From assembly GCF_030717945.1 (NCBI RefSeq), contig NZ_JAVAIM010000001.1:247131-311130 (forward strand): a stretch of DNA of 64,000 nucleotides, given 5' to 3'. Numbering within the stretch: position 1 is the stretch's first letter; the number at the start of each line of letters is the position of its first letter. Below are positions 18,224-27,014 of the stretch, piece after piece. The notes below the pieces were generated by a model. The model did not search any database. It saw only the letters and a list, made by a program, of their open reading frames with translations, and was not told the origin of the DNA. The position numbers and the translations under genes were made by a program. The stretch is from Qipengyuania profundimaris. GTDB lineage: Bacteria > Pseudomonadota > Alphaproteobacteria > Sphingomonadales > Sphingomonadaceae.

Positions 18224-18825
18224 TGCGGCCGCTGATCGTCGGTCTCACCGGGTCCATCGGCATGGGTAAATCGACCGTGGCCGCCATGTTCCAGGCAGCC
18301 GGCGTCCCTGTGTTCGATGCCGACGCCGAAGTGCGTGCCATGCAGGGTCCGAGCGGCGAATTGTTACCGGAGATCGAGGCAGCGTTTCCCGGCAGTACCG
18401 GAACGGACGGCGTATTACGCGATGCACTCGGCGCAAAAGTGTTCGGCGATAAGGAAGCGCTCGCCCGGCTTGAAAGCATCGTGCATCCCGCCGTCGCCCG
18501 CAAACGCGAGGCATTCCTGATCGAGCATTCGGGTGCGCCGGTCGTGGTGTTCGACATTCCGCTCCTGTTCGAGAAAGGCGGCGCCGAGGCGGTCGATCGC
18601 GTGGTCGTGGTCTCCGCCCCTGCCGAAGCCCAGCGCACCCGCGTCCTTGCCCGGCCCGGAATGACCGAGGAAAAATTCGCGCATATCCTCTCTCTCCAGG
18701 TGCCGGACGCCGAGAAGCGCGAGCAGGCCGATCACGTGATCGACACCGGCACCTCGCTCCAACGAACCGAAGAGGCTGTCATCGCCCTTGTCGCAAGATT
18801 GCGCGAAGCAGCCGCCGCGCGTTGA
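18220..18825 (+). CDS. coaE: Dephospho-CoA kinase
   Basis: A 201-residue protein that phosphorylates dephospho-CoA, the last step of coenzyme A synthesis. The P-loop GLTGSIGMGKST (8-19) is followed by VFDADAEVR and, further on, VVFDIPLLFEKG, all typical of CoaE. ATG 18220 overlaps the aroE stop; a second ATG follows at once. It belongs to the PDRP-maf-aroE-coaE unit. Confidence 0.96.
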   Translation: MMRPLIVGLTGSIGMGKSTVAAMFQAAGVPVFDADAEVRAMQGPSGELLPEIEAAFPGSTGTDGVLRDALGAKVFGDKEALARLESIVHPAVARKREAFLIEHSGAPVVVFDIPLLFEKGGAEAVDRVVVVSAPAEAQRTRVLARPGMTEEKFAHILSLQVPDAEKREQADHVIDTGTSLQRTEEAVIALVARLREAAAAR

Positions 18826-18872
18826 CTGATCGACCCTTGAAATCGCCGCATTTGGGGCCGATAGGATAAGCA

Positions 18873-19568
18873 ATGCGTGAGATCGTGTTCGATACCGAAA
18901 CCACCGGCCTAGACCCCAAGACAGGGGACCGGATGGTCGAGATCGGATGTGTCGAGATGGTCAATCTCGTGCCCACGGGCAAAACCTACCACGCCTATTT
19001 CAATCCCGAACGAGACATGCCTGCTGGCGCGGAAGCGGTGCACGGGCTCTCGGCGGCCTTCCTGTCGGACAAGCCTTTGTTCTCGGATGCGGCAGAGGAA
19101 CTCCTAGCGTTCATTGGCGACTCTCCACTGGTCGCGCACAATGCCGGCTTCGACTTCGGCTTTCTCAATGCCGAACTCGGGATTTGCGGGCGCGATGCAG
19201 TCTGCACCAGCCGCATGGTCGATACGGTCGCATTGGCCCGCAAGCGGCACCCGGGCGCCAAGCTCTCGCTCGATGCGCTGTGTTCACGCTACGGAATCGA
19301 TCGCAGCCACCGCGTGAAGCACGGCGCGCTGCTCGATGCCGAGCTACTCGCGCAGGTCTATGTCGAGCTCAAGGGCGGACGGCAGATCGGGCTGGAACTG
19401 GCAGCCGAAATTGATGCGCAGCAGGGTTCAAGGGTCGAGGAAATTGTCGCGGTTCGCCGCGCGCCGGATCGGCCGCGCCGGGAACCGCGGCCGCACGCAC
19501 CGTCTGCCGCGGAGCTTGCGCGCCATAGGGAATTCATGGCCGGGATCGAAAACCCGCTCTGGGGATAG
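18873..19568 (+). CDS. dnaQ: DNA polymerase III epsilon subunit (proofreading exonuclease)
   Basis: A 231-residue protein with the DEDDh exonuclease motifs: Asp7 and Glu9 in VFDTETTGLD, Asp94 in NAGFDFGFLN, and His150 with Asp155 in HGALLDAE. It removes misincorporated bases at the replication fork. About 50 C-terminal residues probably bind the polymerase alpha subunit. It lies 47 bases after coaE, in the order found beside other alphaproteobacterial origins. Confidence 0.96.
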   Translation: MREIVFDTETTGLDPKTGDRMVEIGCVEMVNLVPTGKTYHAYFNPERDMPAGAEAVHGLSAAFLSDKPLFSDAAEELLAFIGDSPLVAHNAGFDFGFLNAELGICGRDAVCTSRMVDTVALARKRHPGAKLSLDALCSRYGIDRSHRVKHGALLDAELLAQVYVELKGGRQIGLELAAEIDAQQGSRVEEIVAVRRAPDRPRREPRPHAPSAAELARHREFMAGIENPLWG

Positions 19569-19637
19569 ACTGCTGACCAGCGCCGGTGGACGGGGCTGGC
19601 GGGATCGTAACGGGGACGAACAAGGAGAACGAAGCCA

Positions 19638-20207
19638 ATGGATATCCGCGTTTCCGGCCACCAGATCGATACCGGCGCCGCTCTGCAGGAGCATGTCGAC
19701 GACCGCATGAATGCCATCGTCGACAAGCATTTCAATCGCGCGATTTCTTCCCACGTCACGTTCGGAAAGGGTCCTGGCGGCTCGTTCACCGCGGATATCG
19801 TCACGCATGTGATGCAGGGCCTGATCCTCAAGGGCCATGCCGAAGCGCATGACGTGCACCAATCCTTCGATCAGGCGGCGGCCAAAATCGAGAAGCAGCT
19901 GCGCCGCTACAAGCGCCGGATCCAGGACCGGCACGAGCAGGCTGCCCATGCCCTGCGCGAGGAAGAGGCTGCCTACACCATCCTTGCCGCACCCGATGCC
20001 GACGATGACGAGGAAGTCACAGTCGACAGTCCGCCGGTCATTGCCGAGACGCGCGCCATCATTCCGGAATGCAGCGTCGCCGATGCGGTGATGATGCTTG
20101 ATCTGCAGAACGCCAACGCGCTCCTGTTCAAGAACGCCGGGAGCGAGCAGCACAATATGGTCTATCGCCGTCACGACGGTTCGATCGGCTGGGTCGAGCC
20201 GCGCTAG
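19638..20207 (+). CDS. hpf: Ribosome hibernation promoting factor, long form
   Basis: A 189-residue protein. Residues 1-105 are the S30AE/HPF domain that binds the 30S decoding centre; after an acidic linker (DADDDEEV), residues 130-189 are the C-terminal dimerisation domain, including VADAVMMLDLQNANALLFKN and YRRHDGSIGWVEP. Long-form HPF dimerises 70S ribosomes in stationary phase. A GGAG-type ribosome site lies upstream (AAGGAGAAC). Confidence 0.95.
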   Translation: MDIRVSGHQIDTGAALQEHVDDRMNAIVDKHFNRAISSHVTFGKGPGGSFTADIVTHVMQGLILKGHAEAHDVHQSFDQAAAKIEKQLRRYKRRIQDRHEQAAHALREEEAAYTILAAPDADDDEEVTVDSPPVIAETRAIIPECSVADAVMMLDLQNANALLFKNAGSEQHNMVYRRHDGSIGWVEPR

Positions 20208-20220
20208 GCGGAGCGGGTTC

Positions 20221-20688
20221 ATGGCGGACGGGGCGGCAAATAGCGGGGCCGAGCGGCACTATCGCGCCCTCGAGGCGCTCTATACGTCGGCGCCGGTCAA
20301 TTCTCTGTTCGCCTCGCGCCTTTCGATCCCGGACGAGGGCCACGCCCGGATCGCATTCGACGTGACCGAGGAAGTCTATCACGCAGCCGGCGCCGCGCAT
20401 GGCACGATCTACTTCAAGATGCTGGATGATGCGGCGTTCTACGCCGCAAATACGCTCGCGACCGATCGCTTTCTGCTGACGACGTCTTTCAACCTCCATT
20501 TCACCAAGCCGGTCCGGACGGGGAAGGTGATAGCCGAGGGCAAATGGGTCAGCGGCCGCAAGCGGGTATTCGTCGCCGAGTCGCGGCTGGTCGATGAGGA
20601 GGGAGACGAGATCGGTCGTGGGACCGGCACCTTCATGCGCTCGCGAATCGCTCTGTCGAGTCTCCCCGGCTACGTAACCAAGGTTTGA
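20221..20688 (+). CDS. PaaI/hotdog-fold thioesterase family protein
   Basis: A 155-residue single hotdog domain with the pattern AAGAAHGTIYFKMLDDAAFYAAN, the helix that carries the active-site Asp in PaaI-type acyl-CoA thioesterases, followed by a strand-rich half (LHFTKPVRTGKVIAEGKWVSGRK in part). Its substrate is unknown. It starts 13 bases after hpf behind a GGAGCGGG ribosome site and overlaps the next reading frame at its stop. Confidence 0.8.
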   Translation: MADGAANSGAERHYRALEALYTSAPVNSLFASRLSIPDEGHARIAFDVTEEVYHAAGAAHGTIYFKMLDDAAFYAANTLATDRFLLTTSFNLHFTKPVRTGKVIAEGKWVSGRKRVFVAESRLVDEEGDEIGRGTGTFMRSRIALSSLPGYVTKV

Positions 20689-20693
20689 ACGAG

Positions 20694-21029
20694 ATGGATG
20701 CGCGGCTCCCTGCACATGTCGAGGTTTCGGGCCTGGTGCGCTCGGTATCGGCTGCAGGTGGCTTTGCAACCGTTTTGCAGCGCGGGGAGAAGGACGCCGG
20801 GACGCTCCTGATCGTCGCTCTCGATCGCGGCGAGAACGCAACTCTTTGGGAACGCATGCCCCAGCTAGACGGATCGCGCAGCTTCACTCGCTCTCGAAAG
20901 CAAGACCCTGAAAAGCCAAAAGAATTTAACGAATACATCGCTCGCAGAAAACAGTCGGATCCCGATTGCTGGGTGGTCGAGCTGGATATCGCCGATCCGG
21001 AACGGTTCATCGATTCCGCAGTGCAATAA
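20694..21029 (+). CDS. DUF1491 family protein
   Basis: A 111-residue protein of a small alphaproteobacterial family of unknown function. It has the family-like pattern of an early hydrophobic strand pair (GFATVLQRGEKDAGTLLIVAL), a central charged stretch, and a C-terminal acidic end (WVVELDIADPERFI). ATG 20694 is preferred; a TTG at 20685 overlapping the thioesterase stop is also possible. No catalytic motif is seen. Confidence 0.8.
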   Translation: MDARLPAHVEVSGLVRSVSAAGGFATVLQRGEKDAGTLLIVALDRGENATLWERMPQLDGSRSFTRSRKQDPEKPKEFNEYIARRKQSDPDCWVVELDIADPERFIDSAVQ

Positions 21030-21030
21030 C

Positions 21031-21058
21031 TTGACTTGGTTTCGGATGTGACTATTTG
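21031..21058 (+). promoter_or_regulatory. Candidate promoter with leader hairpin for the wall hydrolase gene
   Basis: TTGACT (21031-21036), 16 bases, then TATTTG (21053-21058). Directly after it GGCCGCC (21058-21064) and GGCGGCC (21079-21085) form a 7-bp stem. The leader to the next ATG would be about 160 bases. The 21030-21226 gap holds no gene that I can see. Confidence 0.4.
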
Positions 21059-21226
21059 GCCGCCAACTTCGATGCGTAGGCGGCCTGCTTCGGCAATGGG
21101 GTCGGTAGGCTAGCACGCAGACGGGGGATGGGCGGCAGGCCCGTAACGGATCCAGTTCAACGACGCGAACAACGCGCACGGATCCCAGTCTGCATCAGGC
21201 CATCAACCGCTTAGTTTAGCAGAAAA

Positions 21227-21883
21227 ATGGTCCGTAAATTTACCGGTTTCACCGCGGCTGTCGCGGCGATCGCCCTTACCACGCTTGCCGGAGCGGAAAG
21301 TTCCGGCGCCAACGCCCAGGTTGCGGCGCAAGCAACCGAAATCGCCACCGCCGAACCCGAAGTGACCGAAGAGGTCGTTCCGGTCTTCGTACAGAACGAG
21401 GTGGTGCAGGAGCTTCCCGAGGAAGCCAAACCCGAAATTCCCGTCGTCGAAGAAGCGCCGCGCGCCCAGAGCCTGCGCGAGCTGGTCGACGCGATGCCCG
21501 CCACAGGCGAGCTCTCGCCCGAACTCCAGTGTCTTGCCGGTGCGATCTATTTCGAATCCCGCGGCGAGCCGCTGGCGGGCCAGCTGGCCGTGGCGCAGGT
21601 CATCATCAACCGCGCGGAGGACCGCCGCTTCCCGTCGAGCTATTGCGGCGTCGTCTACCAGCGCGCGCAATTCTCATTCGTGAAGGGTGGCCGCATGCCG
21701 CGCATTCGCACCGGTACCGCAGCGTGGACCAAGGCCAAGGCCCTTGCCCGCATCGCCCACCGCGGCTTGTGGGAGAGCGAAGCCGGCGACGCCCTGTTCT
21801 TCCATGCGAAATACGTGCGGCCGAGCTGGAGCCGCAAGAAGATCGCCACTGCGACCATCGATACGCACATTTTCTACCGCTAA
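21227..21883 (+). CDS. Cell wall hydrolase, SleB/CwlJ family
   Basis: A 218-residue protein with an N-terminal signal peptide (residues 1-31, cleaving near GANA-Q). An acidic, low-complexity linker (40-85) follows. The Hydrolase_2 (SleB/CwlJ) domain occupies residues 100-218 and includes LAGAIYFESRGEPLAGQLAV, the conserved Glu-bearing active-site motif, and DALFFHAKYVRPSW. Outside spore formers such enzymes are periplasmic murein hydrolases (lytic transglycosylase-like). It is monocistronic, between a promoter-like site and a terminator. Confidence 0.9.
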   Translation: MVRKFTGFTAAVAAIALTTLAGAESSGANAQVAAQATEIATAEPEVTEEVVPVFVQNEVVQELPEEAKPEIPVVEEAPRAQSLRELVDAMPATGELSPELQCLAGAIYFESRGEPLAGQLAVAQVIINRAEDRRFPSSYCGVVYQRAQFSFVKGGRMPRIRTGTAAWTKAKALARIAHRGLWESEAGDALFFHAKYVRPSWSRKKIATATIDTHIFYR

Positions 21884-21901
21884 TTGGCGGATCGGAAACG
21901 T

Positions 21902-21931
21902 AAGGGGCCGTCGCGCGAGCGTCGTCCCCTT
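21902..21931. terminator. Bidirectional terminator between the wall hydrolase gene and xth
   Basis: AAGGGG (21902-21907) pairs with CCCCTT (21926-21931), and the GC-rich interior can pair partly. It sits between two convergent stops (21883 and 21943), so it may serve both strands. Confidence 0.6.
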
Positions 21932-21942
21932 CTGCTTGGCTC

Positions 21943-22728
21943 TCAGTCGCGCAGCTCCACCCAGACGGGTGTGTGATCGCTGGCCTTCTCGCGCCCGCGA
22001 TATTCCTTGTCGACGCCGGCAGCCGTCATCCGGTCGGCCGTTTCAGGCGACAGCAGCAGGTGATCGATCCGGAATCCGTGATCGCGCTGCCAGGCACCGG
22101 CCTGGTAATCCCAATAGGTCCACACTCCGCCGCGCGGATTGAGCGTGTCGATCGCATCGGTCCAGCCATCGTCGAGGAAGCGGCGATAGGCATCGCGCGA
22201 CTCGGGCTGCATCAGCGCATCGTTCGCCATCGCGCGGACGGACCAGACATCCTTGTCTTCGGGAATGACGTTGAAATCGCCAAGGACGACAGCCGGAACC
22301 TCCTCGCGCCAGATTTCGCGCATGCGGGCGCGCAGCTTCTCCATCCAGGCGAGCTTGTAATCGAACTTGGGCCCCGGATGGGGATTGCCGTTGGGCAGGT
22401 AGAGGTTGCAGATGCGCACCCCGTTCACCTCGGCTTCCAGGTAGCGAGCCTGTTCGCCCTCGCCGTCCGTCGGGCCATCGATGCCGAGGCCACGCTGCAC
22501 TTCGACCGGCTCGATGCCATCCGCCAGGATCGCGACGCCGTTAAAGCTCTTCTGGCCATGCCAGATCGCCTTGTACCCGATCGCCTCGAATTCGTCGGCG
22601 GGGAAGCCGTCGTCCATCGTCTTGATTTCCTGCAGGCAGGCGACGGTGGGGCGGGTTTCCTCGAGCCATTCCTTCAGGCGCGGCAGGCGCGCCTTGATGC
22701 CGTTGATGTTGTAGGTGGCGATACGCAT
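21943..22728 (-). CDS. xth: Exodeoxyribonuclease III (AP endonuclease)
   Basis: A 261-residue exonuclease III of the EEP superfamily, used in base excision repair to cut abasic sites. Key motifs are ATYNINGIKAR at the N terminus, CLQEIKTMD (metal-binding Glu), NLYLPNGNP, VVLGDFNVIPEDKDVW (catalytic Asp-Asn), RIDHLLLS, and the C-terminal SDHTPVWVEL with the catalytic Asp-His. It is separated by 37 bases from erpA on the same strand. Confidence 0.96.
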   Translation of the reverse strand: MRIATYNINGIKARLPRLKEWLEETRPTVACLQEIKTMDDGFPADEFEAIGYKAIWHGQKSFNGVAILADGIEPVEVQRGLGIDGPTDGEGEQARYLEAEVNGVRICNLYLPNGNPHPGPKFDYKLAWMEKLRARMREIWREEVPAVVLGDFNVIPEDKDVWSVRAMANDALMQPESRDAYRRFLDDGWTDAIDTLNPRGGVWTYWDYQAGAWQRDHGFRIDHLLLSPETADRMTAAGVDKEYRGREKASDHTPVWVELRD

Positions 22729-22765
22729 TCAGGCGTGATGCCCGAAAGGTGCGCGCGGGTCTAAC

Positions 22766-23095
22766 TCAAATCCCGAAGCTCGATCCGCAACCGCAGCCGG
22801 CGGCCGCCTGGGGGTTCTCGACCTTGAATGCCGCGCCGCCCAGATCCTCGACGAAATCGACCTTGCTGCCGGCCAGCAGGTCCAGGCTGACGGGATCGAC
22901 GACCAGTTTCACGCCATCGGTTTCGCTGACCGCATCGTCGCTGTCCGGCGCCTGCGCGAGATCGAACTTGTATTGGAAGCCAGAACAGCCACCCCCCTCG
23001 ACGGACAAGCGCAATATCGCGGGCTTGGCCTGCTTTTGCGCGATTGCTGCGACGCGCGTTGCAGCTGCTTCCGTCAGTGTGGGTGTGCCTGTCAT
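22766..23095 (-). CDS. erpA: A-type iron-sulfur carrier protein ErpA
   Basis: A 109-residue A-type carrier that passes Fe-S clusters to target proteins. The three ligand cysteines are present: one in VEGGGCSGFQYKF and two in GCGCGSSF at the C terminus. A second A-type protein (SufA) is encoded with the suf operon about 30 kb away; this copy is outside it and resembles ErpA. Confidence 0.9.
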   Translation of the reverse strand: MTGTPTLTEAAATRVAAIAQKQAKPAILRLSVEGGGCSGFQYKFDLAQAPDSDDAVSETDGVKLVVDPVSLDLLAGSKVDFVEDLGGAAFKVENPQAAAGCGCGSSFGI

Positions 23096-23126
23096 AGTTT
23101 GAATGTAGGGAGCACCGCGCTCTCGC

Positions 23127-23558
23127 TCAAGCGTGGGCGATATAATCGCGCATGGCTTCGGCTTCGTGCTGCACTTCGTCGAAGCGCGATTTCACGAGAT
23201 CGCCGATAGAAATGAAGCCGCACATGGTTTCGCCATCGACCACGGGCAGGTGGCGGATACGCCGCTTGGTCATCAGCGCGAGCGCCTGGTCGATCTTGGT
23301 CGCGCGATCGACCGTGATCGGCGGCGAGGTCATCACGTCGCCGACCGGGCGAGCGAGGCAGGCGTCGCCCTCCTCGGCCAAGCGGTAGATTACATCGCGT
23401 TCGGAGAAGATGCCGACGACCTTGCCGCCTTCCATCACCGGCAGCGCACCGATGCGCTTGGAAGCCAGCAACCGCACCGCCTCCCTGACCTGGCCATCGA
23501 CCGAACAGGAAATCACGTCCGAGCTTCTGCGATCTGCAATGAGCGATCCGATATCCAT
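23127..23558 (-). CDS. CBS-domain pair protein
   Basis: A 143-residue protein made of two CBS motifs (about 10-65 and 75-130), each with the V..a...l...r...lpV pattern and ending in GIFSERDVIYRL or GFISIGDLVKSR. CBS pairs usually bind adenine nucleotides and sense energy state. There is no attached catalytic domain, so the partner is unknown. Confidence 0.9.
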   Translation of the reverse strand: MDIGSLIADRRSSDVISCSVDGQVREAVRLLASKRIGALPVMEGGKVVGIFSERDVIYRLAEEGDACLARPVGDVMTSPPITVDRATKIDQALALMTKRRIRHLPVVDGETMCGFISIGDLVKSRFDEVQHEAEAMRDYIAHA

Positions 23559-23684
23559 GGCGCTGTCGTCTCCCTTTTTATGGTCGGGAGAATGCCATCA
23601 AACGGCATAAAATGCGAATCCGTGACGCGGGGCGGCTCGGCAAGGTCATTGCAAGGCGCGAGGCAAGCGGCCAGAGGAGGCGCG

Positions 23685-23993
23685 ATGGTCAAGAAGTCTC
23701 CCCTCGACGATCCGCAAAACGCCGCCTTCGCCTGGGCGCGGTTCCGGCGGATCATGCGCTTCATGTTCCTGCTGACCGTGGGCGTGGTCGCGATTTCGCT
23801 GGCGCTGCTGTGGAAGTTCGGCAGCGAAGCCGTCTCGATCCATTATTACATCGCCGCGGCGCTGGGGATCGGCTTCACCATGTTATTGGCGAGCGCGCTG
23901 ATGGGGCTGGTGTTCCTGTCATCGGGTACCGGGCATGACGAATCGATCGACGATCCGCTGGCCGACGACCGCGACGATCAGTCCGCCGGGTAA
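23685..23993 (+). CDS. Small membrane protein with two membrane segments
   Basis: A 102-residue protein. After a basic N terminus (RFRRIMRF) there are two hydrophobic segments (about 26-45 and 57-80) and an acidic tail ending [12 protein letters not shown] 23685 is chosen because it follows a strong AGAGGAGG ribosome site; the open frame extends upstream as a shadow of the CBS gene. No function is recognised. Its 3' end overlaps the convergent ferredoxin gene by 16 bases. Confidence 0.8.
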   Translation: MVKKSPLDDPQNAAFAWARFRRIMRFMFLLTVGVVAISLALLWKFGSEAVSIHYYIAAALGIGFTMLLASALMGLVFLSSGTGHDESIDDPLADDRDDQSAG

Positions 23994-24352
23994 AGCCGGT
24001 ATTCCTCCACCGGCACGCCGCCGATGAGGTGGCGCTGGATGATCGCTTCCAGCACCTCTTCATTACAGGAATGGTACCAGACATTCTCCGGCCAGACGAC
24101 CGCGATGGGTCCGGCTTCGCAGACCTGAAGGCAATCGGCCTTGGTCCGCTGGACCGTCGCACCCGGCCCAACGAGCTTCAGCTCCTTCAGCCGCTTCTTG
24201 AGGTAATTCCAGGCGGCCTTGCCCTCGTCGCGCTTGCAGCACTTCTGCTTCTCGGACACGGCGCACAGGAAGATCTGCCGCTCTGCCGAGGCACCGCCGA
24301 TCTTGGTCAGGGCCCTGCGCGCCTTGTGTAGTTTCTTGTCGCTCACGCTCAT
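23978..24352 (-). CDS. Thioredoxin-like [2Fe-2S] ferredoxin
   Basis: A 124-residue protein of the thioredoxin-fold 2Fe-2S ferredoxin family. Likely cluster ligands are Cys in [13 protein letters not shown] and two in [21 protein letters not shown], where the last part is a family hallmark. ATG 24352 overlaps the stop of the S9 peptidase gene by ATGA. The end overlaps a convergent gene by 16 bases. Its redox partner is unknown. Confidence 0.85.
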   Translation of the reverse strand: MSVSDKKLHKARRALTKIGGASAERQIFLCAVSEKQKCCKRDEGKAAWNYLKKRLKELKLVGPGATVQRTKADCLQVCEAGPIAVVWPENVWYHSCNEEVLEAIIQRHLIGGVPVEEYRLYPAD

Positions 24353-26436
24353 TCTGCGGGCTTCAGCCAGCGGTCGAGCCACGCGAACACGGTATTGTGC
24401 CACTGCAGCGAATTCTTCGGCTTCAGCACCCAGTGGTTCTCGTCGGGGAAGACGAGCAACTGGCTGGGTATCTGCTTTTCCTGCAAGGCGGTGAAGCTGG
24501 CAATGCCTTGCGTGTACGGCACGCGGAAATCCTTCATGCCGGTGATGACCAGCATGGGTGTTTGCCACTCATCGACGTGGTTGACCGGATTCCATTTCTC
24601 GTAAGCTTCGGGGTTTTCCAGATAGCCACCGCCGAAATCCCAGCGCGGGAACCACAGTTCCTCGGTCGTGAAATAGAAGCTGCGCAGGTCGAACAGGCCG
24701 TCGTGCTGGACGAGGCAGTCGAACCGGTCGGGCCACTGGCCGGCGATCCAGTTCATCATGTAGCCGCCGTAGCTTGCACCCATGGCGCAGGCGCGGCTGC
24801 CGTCGATCTGCGTGTCGAATTGAAGCGCGGCGGCAAGGCCCTTCTGCAAATCCTCCAGCGGCTTGCCGCCCCAGTCGCGATTGATCGCATCGGTGAAGGC
24901 CTGGCCGTATCCGGTGGATCCGTGGAAATCGACCGAGATCACCGCGTAGCCCTGGCTGGCGACGACGCGCGGGTTCCAGCGGCTCGACCAGCCATCGTTG
25001 AACGACCCCTGCGGGCCGCCATGGACGTAGAGGATTGCCGGAAGCTGGCCGGCAACGCCGTCGGGCTTGGTGATCTGACCCCAGACAGTGTCGCCCCCCG
25101 CTCCTGTAAAGCTGAACCGCTCGACCGAGACAGGTGTCAGATTGCCCATCCGGCTCATCGCGACATCCGTCAGCGGCGTGGCCTGATCCCAGCCCCGGGC
25201 GAGGTACATCTCCGCAGGCGCGCCGATCGAGTCGCGGGTGAAGACCAATCCGCCGCCATCGAGCGGCACCACATTGCCGATATGCGCCTCGTTCCCCGCC
25301 ATCAGATCGAGCCGGACGACCTCCCCGGTGCGCGGATCGATGCGGAAAGCCGGCGTGTCGAGCACGTCCTGCGCCGTGGCGACGATCCAGCGCGAATCGG
25401 GCGTCCAGGCGAGCGAGCCGAAGCTGCGGTCGAAGTCCTTCGTCAGCGGCGTGACGACACCGGTGCGCAGATCGCGGAGCATGACTACCTGCCGGTCTGC
25501 CTCGTAGGTGGGCTGCTCCATGGCGACATAGGCGAGATATTGGCCGTCGGGCGACGGGGTCGGTAGCGCGTCGAGAGCCTCGTTGGCGTCGGTCAGATTG
25601 GTCGGTGCGTTGCCGGAGAAATCTGAGAACCAGATGTCGAGATTGGTCGAGTATGGCTCGGTCTGCCCGCCCTCGCGCGCGGTGAAGTAAAGGCCCTGTC
25701 CATTGGGCGCGAAGGTGACATCCTCACTCCCGCCGAATGGCGCGGTGGGCGTATCGCCGCTGGGTCCGCCAGCACCGATGGCACCATCGACCGGCCTTGC
25801 TGTGCCGGCCTGCCTGCCACCCTCAAGCGGCACCACAAATACGCGGCTATAGGTGCCGGGCGTTTCCCAGCTGTCCCAATGCCGGATGAAGCCGCCGTCG
25901 CCTTCGAATAGCAGGCCGGTGCCCGGGCCGGGCTCGTAAGCCTTCGCGCTGTCGTCGCAGGACAATTCGGTGCAGCTGCGCGCAACATCGGTCCAGATCG
26001 CCAGTCTCGATCCGTCGCGCGCTACCTGGAAGCCGTTCACGGCGCGGGGCAGGTCGGTGACCTGCGAGGTCTCGGAAACACTACCGTCGGGGCCGATCCG
26101 GGTGCGCCAGACCTGATCGTCATGCAGGTAATAGAGCCAGCCGTCACCGCCGAACTTTGCGTCGCCACCCGACAGACCCAGCGCAACCGGCGCGGCATCC
26201 ATGTCGGCGAGCGAGCGCATGTAGAGCGTGCTGCTCCGCTCATAGGTCTCGGGATCGGTCTTCGTCACCGAATAGACCGCCATGCGTCCCGACGGATCGA
26301 CGCTTGGCGCGCCGAGGCGTGGCATGGTGACGAGGTCCTGAGCGCTCATCGGCGCGCGATCCTGCGCGGCGAGTGGTGAAGCGAGAAGCGCAATGGCGCT
26401 GGCGAGCGGGAAAGCGACCCGGTTGCGTGCAGTCAT
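24349..26436 (-). CDS. Secreted S9-family prolyl-oligopeptidase-like peptidase
   Basis: A 695-residue protein with a signal peptide (residues 1-24, ending PLAAQ), a beta-propeller region (about 35-420), and a C-terminal alpha/beta hydrolase domain of the dipeptidyl or acylaminoacyl peptidase type. The nucleophile lies in GASYGGYM, the acid in [14 protein letters not shown], and the His in DENHWVLKP. It probably degrades small peptides in the periplasm. The ferredoxin gene is coupled to its 3' end. Confidence 0.93.
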   Translation of the reverse strand: MTARNRVAFPLASAIALLASPLAAQDRAPMSAQDLVTMPRLGAPSVDPSGRMAVYSVTKTDPETYERSSTLYMRSLADMDAAPVALGLSGGDAKFGGDGWLYYLHDDQVWRTRIGPDGSVSETSQVTDLPRAVNGFQVARDGSRLAIWTDVARSCTELSCDDSAKAYEPGPGTGLLFEGDGGFIRHWDSWETPGTYSRVFVVPLEGGRQAGTARPVDGAIGAGGPSGDTPTAPFGGSEDVTFAPNGQGLYFTAREGGQTEPYSTNLDIWFSDFSGNAPTNLTDANEALDALPTPSPDGQYLAYVAMEQPTYEADRQVVMLRDLRTGVVTPLTKDFDRSFGSLAWTPDSRWIVATAQDVLDTPAFRIDPRTGEVVRLDLMAGNEAHIGNVVPLDGGGLVFTRDSIGAPAEMYLARGWDQATPLTDVAMSRMGNLTPVSVERFSFTGAGGDTVWGQITKPDGVAGQLPAILYVHGGPQGSFNDGWSSRWNPRVVASQGYAVISVDFHGSTGYGQAFTDAINRDWGGKPLEDLQKGLAAALQFDTQIDGSRACAMGASYGGYMMNWIAGQWPDRFDCLVQHDGLFDLRSFYFTTEELWFPRWDFGGGYLENPEAYEKWNPVNHVDEWQTPMLVITGMKDFRVPYTQGIASFTALQEKQIPSQLLVFPDENHWVLKPKNSLQWHNTVFAWLDRWLKPAE

Positions 26437-26495
26437 GGACGCAGGGCTTATCCGCGCCGCGTGGCAAAGTTAAGCGTTTAGATTGCGCTCCGCGA

Positions 26496-26957
26496 TCAGG
26501 AGCGTTTGCCGGCGATCCGGGCGATCTCCGCCTTGACCATATCCTCGACCATGCCGGGCAGGTTGGCATCGAGCCATTCGCGCAGCATCGGGCGGAGCAT
26601 TTCGCGCACCAGGCCCTCCAGCGAAGTCTCGCCCGAGCGGACGATCTGCGGCTGCTTGCTCGGTTGCGACAGCATGGCGAGCGCGGCGAAGTTTTCCTGC
26701 ATCGCCTTGCGCGTGTCGCCGCGGGTCAGCGCATCCTCTTCCTCGTCTTCGGGTTGGTCGCCCGCATCTTCGACGGCATAATCGGCATCGAGTTCGAGGA
26801 CTTCTTCGGCCTCTTCCTCATCGGCCGGTTCGGGAGTGGCCACGGGCGCAGACTTGCGGCGGCGATCCGCGATGATCGCATCGCGATTGTCTCGCGCGAT
26901 AACTTTCTTGATCGAGTCGAGAATCTCTTCGACCGAAGGTTCGCCAGCCTGATTCAT
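26496..26957 (-). CDS. popZ: PopZ/DUF2497 family polar organising protein
   Basis: A 153-residue protein with the three-part PopZ layout: an N-terminal helix (EPSVEEILDSIKKVIARDN), a highly acidic central linker (about 45-85), and a C-terminal helical oligomerisation region (LVREMLRPMLREWLDANLPG and MVKAEIARIAG). PopZ forms a polymer at the cell pole and tethers the origin-bound ParB complex in Caulobacter. I chose ATG 26957; a GTG at 26969 would add four residues. It lies 57 bases downstream of tolC. Confidence 0.88.
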   Translation of the reverse strand: MNQAGEPSVEEILDSIKKVIARDNRDAIIADRRRKSAPVATPEPADEEEAEEVLELDADYAVEDAGDQPEDEEEDALTRGDTRKAMQENFAALAMLSQPSKQPQIVRSGETSLEGLVREMLRPMLREWLDANLPGMVEDMVKAEIARIAGKRS

Positions 26958-27014
26958 AATCGATTGCACCCCTGCTTCACGAATCGACGCTGTCGCAGCG
27001 TTCAGACGGTATGC

